Positions 1 through 11,640 of a stretch of DNA of 64,000 nucleotides are shown here, one piece after another (positions within the stretch are counted from its first letter, which is position 1; each line of letters starts with the position of its first letter). The translations under genes were made by a program, and so were the position numbers. This stretch comes from Cyanophora paradoxa (lineage: Eukaryota; Glaucocystophyceae; Cyanophorales; Cyanophoraceae): the NCBI GenBank assembly GCA_004431415.1, contig QPMI01000495.1:1-64000 (forward strand), given 5' to 3'. The notes beneath the pieces were generated by a model, which did not search any database, had not been told where the DNA came from, and worked only from the letters and a program-made list of their open reading frames with translations.

Positions 1-121
1 ACGTCCGGCGGCGCCGGCCTTATCCACAGCGGGGTACCACAAAAAGACTTATCGCCGACGGAAAGAAGACCGACTTGCGAACTGGCCGACTTGGACAGCG
101 TGACAGACAATCCGACGGGTA

Positions 122-3100
122 GCAAGGGGGGTTTGAGCAGCTGCACAGCGGTTCAAGAACCGGGAAGAAATTCCAGTGGAAAACCTCCGCAAGTACCGTG
201 AAAAAACTCGAAGGGACCTCGAAAGTACAAAGCGGGGTAGAGGCAGCTAAGGTACCGAGTTACTTCCGGCACCGAAACCAGGATCGGCCACCAAAACAGC
301 GTCGGCCCGAAGTCTCGGAGGCCGTAGCTAGGCGCTCCGCTGCAGCAATGGAGTCATATCGATCAATACAGGTGTCGCTGATGCCAAGCGCGCGCCCCCG
401 AAGCGATTCAGGTGCAGTCCGAGCGAACTGCGTCGTCCCACTCGTTTGACGCACTCCAAACAGCAGCCAGGTCGCCGGAGAGTACAGGCAGTCCGAATGT
501 GGGCTAATGGCTGTCGAGCAGCGCAGGCAGGTGCTGTTTTTTCAAAGTTGCCGCTAACGGTCACATTGCACTGAGCCAATTCCGGCCGCAGGCAAGCGCT
601 CCTACTGGCTGAAACGCATCTAATGACACTGTACAGCAGGCCAGAGTGCGCGCCGCTGCCGCCGCTGCCGATTAGGTGTGGTGCTGTCGCCGCCGCCGCC
701 GCCCCACTGTTTTAACGAAGCGCAGATCATGCAGACCAGCTGACATGCAAGCCGTGTCGTCGGTAGAAGCAGATTCTGTCTTCTTGGCCGCCCGCCTTCA
801 TGGTCCGCCGCCCGCTTGCATGCTCTTGACCGTCCGACTGACGCATGGCCTGCACCGATTGCAGCGCGCACGGCTGGCGGCGGCTATAGCAGAGCTTTCT
901 GAGCGGTGCAGCAATGCCGCGGTCCGTTCGGTTTCCTTTTTCCGGTTGTCCGCTCTGTCTCCGCCTGCTGACTATGATCGTACGCAGCCAGACGGTGCTG
1001 TGCCAGTGCTGTTCTGATGATTTAGAAGCGGTTGTGCTGTTTCGGCGGAGCTGCTGCATCGACGAGCAGCCCGGCCGCCTCGATCCGCCGGCCGGCCGGC
1101 CGGCGCTTCCTCGAACCCTGCCGCTTCTAGCTGAGCTGCTTGCCTTGCTTAGCTGCTTGAGAGCGTGGCTTTCAGTATCACTGGAGTGCAACTACCGCAG
1201 CCAGGCCGCTCTAGATCTGCTGCCATTTGGCAGGTCGCGTCCTGCCTCAAAACACAGCTTTCTGTGTGGGCGCTGTTCGGCCTAGCGTAGGATTCTGTGA
1301 TCTGTTCGTGTTTTAGCGACGAACACACTCTCACATCCAGTCTCAGCTCGCAGCTTGGGGCTTGGTTTGTTCTTTTGGCATCATGATCAGGGCTCTTGCA
1401 TCCTGGCACGCGTACGTGTACTGCAGCAGGTCTGAGCACGCGTATGAGCATTTTATAGCTTGCCCGAGCCTTGGGGCACGCGGCGCCGCGCCCAGCAAGC
1501 CGAGGAAGCTGGTCCGCGGGGCCGGCACCCCGTCCACTGCGCACGCCGTCATTCAATGCCTGGTCCGTTGCGAGCCCTCCGAGGGCTTGCATTGAAGAGA
1601 GAACTCACTTTGACAGCGCGCGAATGCTCCGGGGATGAGCTCCGCGATGTTCCCTTGAAGCGCGACGCGCTGATCCAGTGACTCAGTGACATGAGGTGCG
1701 GGGTAAGCGAGTTCGGGACGTGGAAGCTGCAGGCGAGCTGTATATGGCCTTATTTAATGATATCATGCTTAGTTATAGCTGCCGCCACTGGGCCACACTT
1801 GCCAAGTTGCCAACTTCTTGACCTTCTTCCATTCCGGAATGACGGGTCAGTTTCTAGCAAGTCAGCCAGGCTGTTTTGAAATATTTTGAAGCGGTTTTTT
1901 GGCAAGTCTTCGGAGGCGGCGCGCGCGCTTCCGCCGGGTGCTTCTATGCAATATAGGGCGTAACTGATGTATTTTGGAGCTTTATAGGTCGCTGGGGCCG
2001 CGCGCGACCCTCGGCCTCCTGGCATTGGCACTGTCACGCCTGGGAGCCAGAACGGTTTTCAGAGCCAAACAAGGAAATGCGGTGCGTGCGCTTCAAAATA
2101 CATCGTAATTGCACTATACTATGATAATAAAACTGTAAAAGCCCTAAAAGTGCCTGTCGCCGCGCCCGGCCGCGCCTCCGCCGCGCCGCTCCGCGCCGCA
2201 CCGCGCCGCCCCACACCGCCGGGCGGCCGCCAGCGCCGCCCCACGCCGCCGGGCGGCCGCCCCGAGCCGCCCCGCGCGGCCCCGCGCAGTTCCGCGCCGC
2301 CCAGCGCCGCCGGGCGTAGCTCCGCGCCGCCCCACGCCGCCGGGCGGCCGCCAGCGCCGCCCCACGCCGCCGGGCGGCCGCCCTGCGCCGCCCCGCGCCG
2401 CCCCGCGCAGCTCCGCGCCGCCCCGCGCCGCCCCACGCCGCCGGGCGGCCGCCAGCGCCGCCCCACGCCGCCGGGCGGCCGCCCCGCGCCGCCCCGCGCC
2501 GCCGCGCCGCCCCACGCCGCCGGGCGGCCGCCCCGCCCGCCCCGGGCCGCCCCGCGCAGCTCCGCGCCGCCCCACGCCGCCGGGCGGCCGCCCCGCGCCG
2601 CCCCGCGCAGCTCCGCGCCGCCCCACGCCGCCGGGCGGCCGCCCCGCCCCGCCCCCGGCCGAGCCGCGCCGCCTGGGCGGCCGCCCCGCGCCGCCCCGCG
2701 CCGCCCCGCGCCGCTCCGCGCAGCTCCGCGCCGCCCCACGCCGCCGGGCGGCCGCCAGCGCCGCCCCACGCCGCCGGGCGGCCGCCCCGCGCCGCCCCGC
2801 GCAGCTCCGCGCCGCCCCACGCTGCCGGGCGGCCAGCGCCGCCCCACGCCGCCGGGCGGCCGCCCCGCGCCGCCCCACGCCGCCGGGCGGCCGCCCGCGC
2901 CGCCCCGCGCCGCCCCGCGCCGCCCCGCGCCTGCGCTGCCAAGGTGGCATCAGAGGTGGCATATACGACGCGGCGGGACAGGGCGAGGCGAGGCATCACG
3001 CCTCCAGCCCCCTGCAGTGCAAAGGACATCCAGGTTGTGCCATCTAGATCAGCGCGTGGAAAGCAAGCGATCGCGCCTCACTCGTGCCGGCGACCGGAAG

Positions 3101-3946
3101 ACGCGCCGCGCCGTGCCTCTTCTATCCGCCGGAAGTGTTCTTGTATGTCCTCTTGCATGACTGGTCATCCTATGGACAGCTGCTGCGGCGCGGGGGTTAG
3201 CGCGATGCGGGCGCGCGGCGGTGAGCATGAGGCGGGGCATGCGGCATCTGCGAACGAGCGAACTGACTTGTCGTTAAACGTTGATCACGTCCAGCCGCTG
3301 TGAACGAGACGAACGAGGGCGAGTGCGCCCCCGGTTCCGCGCGCTTCGCGCTCTTCTGCCAGGCTGGCGCGTTGCTCCGCTTGCTGCTAAAAGTACTAGT
3401 ACTAGTCTGCTGCTGCGACCGTCGGACATGCCGCAGTGCAGCCGCATGCGCATACGGCTGGCCAGCCGGCCTTCAGCTCTTCCGTCCGCCGCGCGCGCGG
3501 CCTTAAGCTTGTTGGCCTCCGCGCGCCAAGTCCAGTTTTTTTCGGGTTCGCGATCGCGTGGCGATCGAATGGCGATCAGCATACCGGGAAAAAAAGAAAA
3601 TTTTTATCCCGACAATCGATGATTCCATCCCGACAACCCCACGGAGTTTGACACGCTGATCACAATGATGCTAACCGCACGTCCTGCAAAAATCGCTGTG
3701 GTGCTATATAAATCGCCGAAGGATTCCTGCCTTCGCAGCGGCGATTTATTCCCGGGGTCCAACTTGGGGGTTAGACTTGGGATACGTAATTTGTTTTTGC
3801 ATTTTTTTCGACTCGGCGTTGACGTCAATTTGACGGTTCGACGGTTTTTGGCTCCTAGACTCGGCTCTTTCTGCAGCTGGTAAGTGCGCGCGGGTGGAAA
3901 TTCTTCACGGTTCTTGAACCGCTGTGCTGACCCCCCCTTGCAAATA
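122..3946. mobile_element. 3.8-kb element with inverted ends (copy 1), possible non-autonomous transposon
   Basis: The left end (122-175) and the reverse complement of the right end (about 3894-3946) share GCAAGGGGGG and then CACAGCGGTTCAAGAACCG, followed by a matching GAAGAAATTCC / GAAGAATTTCC. The spacer between the two identical blocks is 11 nt on the left and 5-6 nt on the right. The core CGGTTCAAGAACCG is itself an inverted repeat. I see no convincing target-site duplication (left flank GACGGGTA, right flank AAATATTT) and no transposase-like ORF inside. The interior holds the GC-only array and otherwise unrecognised sequence. Non-autonomous DNA transposon is one reading. A structural or regulatory inverted repeat is the alternative. 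Confidence 0.5.
2158..2940. repeat. GC-only minisatellite array (copy 1)
   Basis: This stretch of about 780 bp is almost purely C and G. It is built from roughly 30-bp modules: one contains CCCCACGCCGCCGGGCGGCC, another CCGCGCAGCTCCGCGCC. The modules are shuffled rather than strictly head to tail. Stop codons contain A or T and are therefore nearly absent, so several frames on both strands stay open for 200-330 codons. Those Ala/Gly/Arg/Pro-rich frames are composition artefacts, not genes. The array can form strong secondary structure and is a likely site of sequencing and assembly error. Confidence 0.9.
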
Positions 3947-3960
3947 TTTCTTCTGGGCTT

Positions 3961-4623
3961 TTTTTTTTTGAGAGACTACGGTGGGGCGAACCCCCGTAGG
4001 TAGTGATATTAAAGACAACAAAGCAATCACAAATCAAAGATACAGTAAACTAGCACAAAATATATACAGAATCAAGAGGGATCACGAGAAAGGACACGAT
4101 CAGAAGAACGCAAAAGATAAGGAGAACGAGCACGAGGAGAAGGAGTAGAAGAGCTCAAGGGCGTCGATGCAGAAGTACTAGTCACACTAGAACGACGAGG
4201 AGCACGGGGACGCAGCAAATAAGGAGAACGAGCACGAGGAACTACAGTCGAAGACGAAGATCTAGACGAAGACGACAAGACAGAGCTAACAGCAGAACTA
4301 GAAGACGTAGTCGCAGGAGGCAAAGGCGGTAGAACAGTAGGAGAGGCGAAACGTAGGACACCACTAGAGGGGAAAGTCGAAGCTGGCGGAGTGTCTAAAC
4401 GGAATCGAGATTGTAGAGTTGGTAAAACAATGGACGGCTGAAGACTAATCTGAGGAACTGGGGACGACACGAGGAAAGGGGCAGAGCTCGGGTGCAGACT
4501 CGGAATCGGCAGTATAAGAGGAGGGGCGAAACGCAAGCCAGTAGTGACAGGGAAGGCAGACGATGGGGCTGAACCAGGCGGGAGAGGCAAATATAGCGAA
4601 GTAGAAGAGAGAGAAGGGTACAC
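3961..4623 (-). other. Ser/Pro/Thr-rich ORF with a 3' poly(A)-like run (copy 1)
   Basis: On the minus strand an ORF of 183 codons runs from 4623 to 4072. It is rich in Ser, Pro, Leu and Arg, with a poly-Ser core and two copies of an Arg-Ala/Pro-Arg-Ser-Pro-Tyr-Leu-Leu-Arg motif. About 100 nt after its stop, the minus strand reads into 11 consecutive A (the T-run at 3959-3969), like a retroposed transcript ending in poly(A). I recognise no domain, and a low-complexity spurious ORF is quite possible. The run lies 13 nt outside the right inverted end of the 3.8-kb element. Confidence 0.35.
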
Positions 4624-4885
4624 ACGAGGAAACGTGTATTTCAGGAAATTAAAAAAGTAATATATCGCCTGTCTGAAACTCAGTCTCTAGATCTGCCGGT
4701 GCACGCTTGCGCAATATATAATAATGCATATTTGGTTCAGGATTGTTACGTTTCGCGATAATTGACCGTACGCGTTGCGCATGCGCAGTTCTGGAGCCCC
4801 ACCTTTCCAGTCCGCAATTGATGATTCGCTGAGCGCGTATATTGAACCGCGTTGGTGCGAATATTCATGCTCGTGAAATTCGCAG

Positions 4886-7800
4886 CTCGGCTCCAGCTTC
4901 GGGCCCTCGATGCACTTCACGCGGGTCACTCCACTCTACGGGAACGCGCGCCTCACTGCGGCCCTGGACGGGATCCCCGGAGCGGCCTCCGACAGCTTGC
5001 CCCCGGAGGCGATTCCTCAGGCCACCACCGCTCCTCCTTTCTCTGATTTTCTTGGAACGGCATGCAACGCTCCCTCGACTAGATTGCAACTTTTGAAGAC
5101 ACTCGATCGCAATTCGGGCTCAATTGCAGAATTCGCAGATCGGGATCGGAATCCGCGGCGTCAATGAATACGTGGACACGCTCTCCGTTGCAGGCAACGG
5201 TAAGAGGCCGCTGCATAATATTTGCGCGAAGAATTCCAGCATTTATGACATGCAGGATTCGCGGTGTTGGTCGCGAACGACGCACGGGATTTCCCGGCCG
5301 TCTCTGCAAACGTGATTTCAGCGTTAACATTCCGGAGCGCATTCGAAATTGCGCACTGAAGCGACTCTTTAGCCCTGGGAGGTGCTGCGGTCGGCCGTGG
5401 ACGTCCGCCACCGGCGAGAACGTCCAGTTCGTCCCGAACAGCGAGATCCGCAACCGAGGCTCCGGGCGCGTCCTTTAATTTGCTTGAAGATGACTTCGCC
5501 TTCAGCTCTCGATCTGCGTGGCTCGCAGTTCGTGATTGAAACTGTGAGCAGGTCTTTATATATGGAGACCGTCCCGCAGGAACCTCTCTGAATTCCCGAA
5601 GCTACCCAAGCTGTCTCGACGATCACACCGCCCCGCCGCGCCGACGGGGCTGCCCTCCCCGCCACCTGTCAACTACACTCAGGTCTGACTGCAAGTTCAG
5701 TTTGCGGAGCAGTCAGTTTAATTGAATTTCCGTAATCGCAAATCCACGCTGTTTTGCCTTCGTTGCAGGGGTTCAATTTCATGGTGGGAGGCGGAGGAGT
5801 ACGTGAGCCGCATCCGGAAGCTGGCGGGCCTGCGACCGAGCGCGCCCAACGAGACCCTGCAACTCTCGTCGTCGGCCTCCGCGGCCCCGCAACAGTACCC
5901 GACGCGCTCTTATTCTTCGGTCGTCGAATTTCGCGCGGAAATTCGTCCTCGCGTTGAGCGCATGCGCTCGTGCGCGCGCGCGCGGTAGGTCTTCTCGGGA
6001 AGTCACGGCACTGCGCCTTTTTCTATCATCGTTTCCTGCGTCTGCGGGGGGCTAGCGCTGCTGCTCGGGCTTGCCGTAATTTTCGAGGTTGTATTTATAT
6101 GCATTGCTTCAATTTTCGCATGCGCGCCGACTTTAATACACGCGCGCATGCGCTAACTCTGATTCTTCAGGTTCTGCGATCGATGAGAAATTTCGAGAAG
6201 GAGCTGGACAAAAATGGCGTTCTTCAGCCTCGAACCGAACGGAGGCGCCCGAGGCCGCCGGCGCAGGCGGGGAGAGGAGGGCCGGGCGGGGCCCGGCTCG
6301 CCCTGGCTCGCGCCGACTGGCCGTGGGCGGGGCCGCGGCCGCTTCGGTCGGCCCTCTGCGGAGCTGGACGAGGTGGGCGCGGCGCTGGCAAAGGCGCGGC
6401 AGGCCGTCTCGGTGCTGGAGCGCGTCGCCACGCCCTGCGTCGTTACGACCGCGACGGTGATCATGAGCCTAGGCATCACGCCCCGCCGCGGGCCGCTAGC
6501 GATCGATCGCGAGAGCGCGTAACTATTAATCGCGTACTAGGTTTTGCGGCATTCATATTTCTGTTTACTTACGCGCGGCCCAGGCTCTGTGCTTGCACAT
6601 GAACCGCCCGCTTGGCCTCTTCTCTCCCGCGCGTAGCCGAGCTCGAGCGGGCTTCGATTTCGAAAACGGCCACCGAGCAGCATTAATAATTAGGCCGCCC
6701 GACCTCTGAGAATTCGAACGACGAAGCTATCGCAGACCCCGAGGTGGGATGGACGAGGGCGGGCTTCGAGCTCGGCGCTCCGCTCAGCGTCTTCTCCTTC
6801 GTCGCCCCGCAGGAGCAGCACCCGCCTTCAGCGCGTTTCTCGCAGGCCGGAGCCACAGCTGCCGGGGCAGCCGTCGCCGAGTTTTGGGCGCTCTCCAGGC
6901 ATCAGGCGCGCCTTTAACATATTGTTTCCTCTCTTTCCTTCTCCGGTCAGTGAGCTGGGCGCAATGAGCAGGGCCCTCAATCGAGCTTGGATCTGGTCCT
7001 TCCGCTTCCGGTGGAGGCGTCCTCTGGCCTGATGAACTACGAGGACAGGACGCTTCAGGTGCTGACATTTTTCGCTTCTTCGGGATCGCTGAAACTTGCG
7101 CTTAATTGTCGACCACTGAATATAAATTAATTAATATTGATCGCTCGTGCACGCAGATCCTCGTTTTTCGCGCGACAGTGCGGCTGAATTTTTAAATTTC
7201 GAAACTCACCCAATTAAAGACTCGGCATATCTCTGAATTTGAGATCGTCGACAGTCACGCAGCGGAAGGCTATGAGCGACGCGCTCTTTGTGAGTGAACG
7301 GAAGTTTCGGGTGCAGAGCCAGGACTGCAGCGGCTGGTGGACACGGTGCGGTTGCAGATCGAACATTAATTATACAAAGGCGCGATGGCGCTGAAGTGCG
7401 CGTGCGCAGCGAACGCGCCGATTTCTGCGTCGACACCCAGCTCCGAGTGACCGACTGGAACAGGTGCCGCTTGAGCTTGAAGCGCCGCATCCGTGGCTTA
7501 TGCGACTCGCTTCGTTTCCTGAATGTTGCTGCCAGAGCGGCGGCGCGGGTGACGGGCCTCGAGCCGAACGCCGTCCTGGGCGAGAGCGTTCTGGGCTGGT
7601 CGCGAACGAGACCGGAACAGCGCGAAACGCGTCCTGGAGCAGGTCTAATTGTTTCCGAGCGCAGCATAATTATAATTGACGAAATTCGCAGGCCCTCGCC
7701 GCGAGCTCGGGATCGGGGCCCGGAGGCGACGAGGAGCTCGAGGGCGCCGGCGGGCCCGTGGAGCTCGCGTTCTGCGGCCCGAGCGCCGCGCCTCGTGCAC

Positions 7801-9373
7801 CCGGAGCCCCGTGCAGGGCCCGGGCGGCCCAGGCGTAGGCCTGGGGCCCCCGCGCGGGCCGCGGAGGCGAGCGTGCTGCTGGGCCGTCGCGCGGCGGGAC
7901 GCGGCCGGCGCCGTTAACGTTGTCGGCGCCGTGGCCGTCGGGCAGGACCTGACGGAGAAGCGCGCCCGCATCGAAATGGAGGCCGTCAGCGAGGCGCGCG
8001 AAATTTCTTTGCAGAGCGGATCTGATCTATTTGAGAGCACTTTTCGCAGACGAAGAACCGCTTCCTGGCGTACACGGTCCATGAGCTTCGGACCCCCTCA
8101 ACGGTGAGACGCTTCATATCCGTTCAGATCCTTGAACCATTTTCGCATTTGGGATGAGATCGCGCAGGCGTCTCGGGATGGGCGAACTGCTGTCGGACAC
8201 GGACCTCACGGAGCACCAGCTCGAGATCGTGCACATGATGCGCGTCTCCGCCGATCAGGTGCCGTCTGCTCTTCGCGATACGAGTTCAACAGCGCTGTGC
8301 TGGTCGATGCAACTTGTGCTTAATTTGCACTCACATTCGGATTCAGATGCTGGTCATTGTGAACGAGTAAGTTTTAATTCGATTGGTTGCCCTGAGCGCC
8401 CTGTTCCGATCTCATTTCGCAGCTTACTCGACGTCCGCTCCCCGGCCTGGGGTTTCGCGCAAGGGGGGCGCAATATTAATTTTGTTGGCTTATTCGCAAT
8501 CTTTCGCAGCTACACAAGATTGAAGCGGACATATGACCCTTGAATCTGTGCCCTTCGATTTGCGACAGGTCATCGAGGAAACGGTAGAGGTCTGTAACTA
8601 AGAATTCGCATATGCATGCGCATGCATGCGCAGGGGCAGTGTGTCCAGTTAGGGTATTTAAATTATAAGTAATGTGTATCGTGAACGTTGCTGCAGGGAG
8701 TTGCCCCGGCGGCATTTGCGAAAGGCATCGAGGTCAGTCGACGTCGCGAAATCACTCGCAATATATATACTTCGGTCAATTGCAACTTGCAATTTCCGAT
8801 TGCGGTTGCGCGCGCAGGTCGCGTCTTTCGTGCCCTTCGAGTTCGACGGCGCCCCGTGCCCCTCCTTCGTTCTGGGCGACCCTGTCCGAGTCAAGCAGGT
8901 GCCTCCGCTGATTCGAAAATTCGGTGGAGGGCCGGGGCCAGAACCGCCCGCCAGATCGTGATGAACTTCGCGTACAACGGGATCAAGTTCACGAGCCGGG
9001 GCCACGTCCTCGTCTCCGTCGTCCCCCTCGAGCGCCTCGCCTCCGGCATCACCCTCCGCATCGAGGTCCGCAGATACTCGATCGCCTTCAACACGCGGCG
9101 ATCTTGATTGTTTTAATCTTGGGCCTGCAGACGACTGATACCGGCCTGGGAATGGACGAGTGCGACGTTTTAATTTTCAAAGATTATTTCGCGCATCGCA
9201 TTTCTTCGCGCACGCGGTAACGCCATGGCGCTGAATTTTTGCAGGAAGGGCGTCGAAAGAATTTTCCACGAGTGCATTCCTCGCCAAATATTAATTGATT
9301 ACTTAGCGCTTCGTCTGCTCTTTTGCCTGATAGGGAGTTTCGAAGCTACGTCCAGGCCGCCCTCGGATTATGA
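4886..9373 (+). pseudogene. Hybrid sensor histidine kinase, copy 1: truncated and frameshifted
   Basis: It carries the same exons as the intact kinase at 18413-27206. These include the extracellular segment beginning LGSSFG at 4886, the juxtamembrane and PAS exons (6180-6450, 7400-7640), the H-box exon (8050 on; His codon 8080-8082 in VHELRTP), the N-box exon (FAYNGIKFT, about 8961-9065) and the G1 exon (DTGLGMDE, about 9131). After HEEFRSYVQA the sequence diverges at 9360 and meets TGA at 9371-9373, so the G2 box and both receiver regions are missing. Many 1-bp indels (for example CAGGAACC for CAGGACC near 5578, and GTTCTGGGCTGG near 7590) break frames that are open in copy 2. As written it cannot make a working kinase. 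Sequence error is a serious alternative for the indels but not for the truncation. Confidence 0.85.
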
Positions 9374-10718
9374 GCCGAGCCCCGGAGACCGCGACGCGTT
9401 CGGAGTTGATTCCGCGGCCGATACGTACAGCGACACTTCTGACTTCGACGCTTCCGATGCTGGCGAAGGTGCGACTGCAATTGCAAATTATTCGACGGGC
9501 CGCGCACGTGCATATGGGTGACCGTCGGACCGTAATCGGGACCCGCGTGAGCAGGCCCCGGGGGCTGGCTCGCCCTCAACAGCGAAGAGGCGGACGCGGT
9601 CCTCGCCCGCGCAGCCTCCGCCGAGGCCGTCCCCCCGTCCCTCGGGCCGCTTGCCCTCTGGGAGGTGCGCACGTAAATCGTCTTGTTAATAATTACAATT
9701 CTGACTATAATCACTCACATTCACGTGGACAGGAGTACGAATGTGCCTGTGATGAGATCCGTGCCGATCGATATCGCGAGGTCGATAGTGCCCCCGAGTC
9801 TGCACCAGCGCGGCCTGATCATGATTTACATCGTGCGCCTTTCGCGCGCGACAGCCCTTTACCGTAACCCCTCCTTCCCCCGTCCCCCCCCCCCCCCTCC
9901 CCCCAACGCACCGTTATACATTAACGTTCCCCCCCCCCCCCCCTTTCCCCCTTCTCCCGTGTGCCCCATCCCTTTCTCAGCCTCCCCCCCCCCCCACCCC
10001 CCCCACCCTCCCCTCATCCCTTCCCTCCCCCCGCCCTCCCTCTTCCCCACCCCAACCACCCAACGTGAACCCCAACCCCCCAGCCCCCACGTTGCACCCA
10101 TCCCATCCGCCCTCTTTCCCCCCTCTTCCCCCCCTCTACCCGCCCAGCGCCCCCCCCCCCTCTCCCTCCGGATCCTCGCACGGCGTCACGGTCGCGAGGC
10201 GCGGCGCGCAGATCGCCGTGCATCTACATCTGAAGGCCGGCGAAGGAGCTCTACTGCGGGCGCCTTGGTATGATTTTGATGATATCGATTAATATTCATG
10301 ACCCGACCCCCTAAACTTTGAAATACGAAGATTCGAATTAGAGTGCTGGCGCAGGGATTTCTGGTGTTCAAGAGGCACGCGGCCTTCCTGCTGGCGCCCC
10401 CCGAGGCGTCGTCGGGCTCTGAATTCAAACCCTCGGCTGAGGGATCCGGCCGCGGTCGCGTCGCCCACCTCCACCTCCCGGGATCCCTCCTCCAGGTTCG
10501 CCATGCCGCGCCCGGCCCCTCGATAATTCGGGAAGGACCTCCTTCCCCTTCCCCGTTTATCGTCTTCGAATCCCCCCGGCCCCTTTCGCTCAATGTCTCG
10601 AGTTTCTCGGCAGATCGACGAGGCGGCGGCGCGGTGCGCCCTCGCCGGGGTCTGCCGCGCTCTCGGCATCCCCTTCGACACCACATCCATCGGCTGGCAC
10701 CTCGTTGTCCGCTCATAG
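9360..10718 (+). CDS. 3' end of an unidentified multi-exon gene
   Basis: Exons with matching phases can be chained: an acidic Asp/Ser-rich piece ending before the donor at 9469, GPGGWLALNSEEADAVLARA (from about 9557) to VRT, STNVPVMRSVPIDIARSIVP to the donor near 9864, a piece at about 10212-10270, GFLVFKRHAAFLLAPPE (from 10354) to the donor near 10496, and IDEAAARCALAGVCRALGIP to a TAG near 10718. Donors are GTGCGA, GTAAAT, GTAACC, GTATGA and GTTCGC; acceptors all end in CAG. I recognise no domain. The 5' end is absent because 9360 is the duplication junction, so by the tandem model the intact gene should be searched for left of the window. The intron after the STNVP exon (about 9865-10211) is almost pure C/T. 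Confidence 0.5.
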
Positions 10719-11640
10719 CGCCAGCCGTGCACTCGCGATCGGCACGTCGCCGGCGCCGCGGTCACTGCACATGTACATAGAGATTCTTTTCGAATCATTG
10801 AATTCTATTTTCGAATTCAGGCTATAAGTGCCTTCTTTCCCGGCCGAATGGCTTCCGGGATCCTTTTCTGGCAGGCATTGAATCGTAAATTCGACGGGTA
10901 TAGGTCACGTGTTTCGCAGCTGCGTTTCGATTCATTAAATTGCGGTTGTTTCGATTGCATGGTTTCAAATTCGAAGCCAGTGCATTATTATGTCTTTTAA
11001 ATTATTTAATACGGTAGGTATTATTGGCATTGTTTTGTAGCAGTTAGTGCTCTTTGAAACGAGCTCGAAATGCTACACGCCGCAAACCCAGTCAAGGTTC
11101 ACAGCGCCGCGGCGCGCTGAAAACTTTTGCAGCCGCCGAGCGGTCCCCCAGGGTTCCTCGAGCCTGGGGCTCCCCAGCCCCCTCCCCCCCCCCCCCCCCC
11201 CCCGGGCCCCGTTAAGCTCCCCCCCCCCCCCCTTTCCCCCTCTCCATCCCCCTCACCCTCCCCCCCCCCCTTCCCCACCTACCCCCCCTTTCCTTCCCGC
11301 GCGCGCACCTTTCGCAGCTCATGATCAAGAAGCTCAAGATCCAGCTAGAGCACTATCTATCGATATCCGCACTAGTACTGGCATAGAGTCCTTACAATTT
11401 TTGCAAGTGAATACGTATACTCGGGAAATTAAACTTGGGGGAGCTAGAACCAAATGCAAATGTAGGCTGGGGTCTGACGGTCTTTAGCTATACGTATACG
11501 CGCTATACGGGGGCCTCGCGATCGGAGTAGAGAGATGATTGGGGCCGGGGGGAAATCGAGCTAAAGGAGAATTCGGAACCGCATAGCTAGCTCGCGAGCG
11601 CCCCAGGAGAACGTGCAAGACACGTACCGCCTTCCAGCCG
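10719..11640. other. Spacer with C-rich tract
   Basis: There is no supported gene here. 10719-11040 is an AT-richer spacer. From 11167 to about 11310 the plus strand is a C/T tract with a run of 20 C near 11184-11203, resembling the C-rich 3' part of introns elsewhere in the window. It is followed by TTCGCAG at about 11313 and a short open stretch (MIKKLKIQLEHYLSIS), which may be an upstream exon of the following kinase N-terminus. I could not fix its downstream donor. Confidence 0.4.

Larger units (their letters stand above)
1..9359. repeat. Segmental duplication, copy 1
   Basis: Bases 1-9359 align nearly base for base with 13526-22898. Position 1 pairs with 13526, and the last shared bases are the CAGGCCG at 9353-9359, paired with 22892-22898. 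The offset drifts from 13525 to 13539 because of small indels. The window begins inside this copy, so its true left end is not seen. Differences are mostly single-base indels in homopolymers plus rare substitutions (for example G to T in a CTAACC context near 3670, and C to T at 9352 against 22891). Indels are very dense between about 5200 and 6700 and sparse elsewhere. The simplest reading is a tandem duplication of about 13.54 kb in which 9360 is the first base of unit 2. Confidence 0.95.

Noticed and set aside
151-170. GGTTCAAGAACC as a tRNA T-arm or Pol III B-box
   Set aside because: No A-box or cloverleaf surrounds it, and the same motif is part of the inverted ends of the element.
2034-3160. 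Long Ala/Gly/Arg/Pro ORFs of 240-336 codons on both strands over the GC array (and again at 15567-16557)
   Set aside because: The array has almost no A or T, so stops cannot occur. The frames encode low-complexity sequence and overlap each other on both strands.
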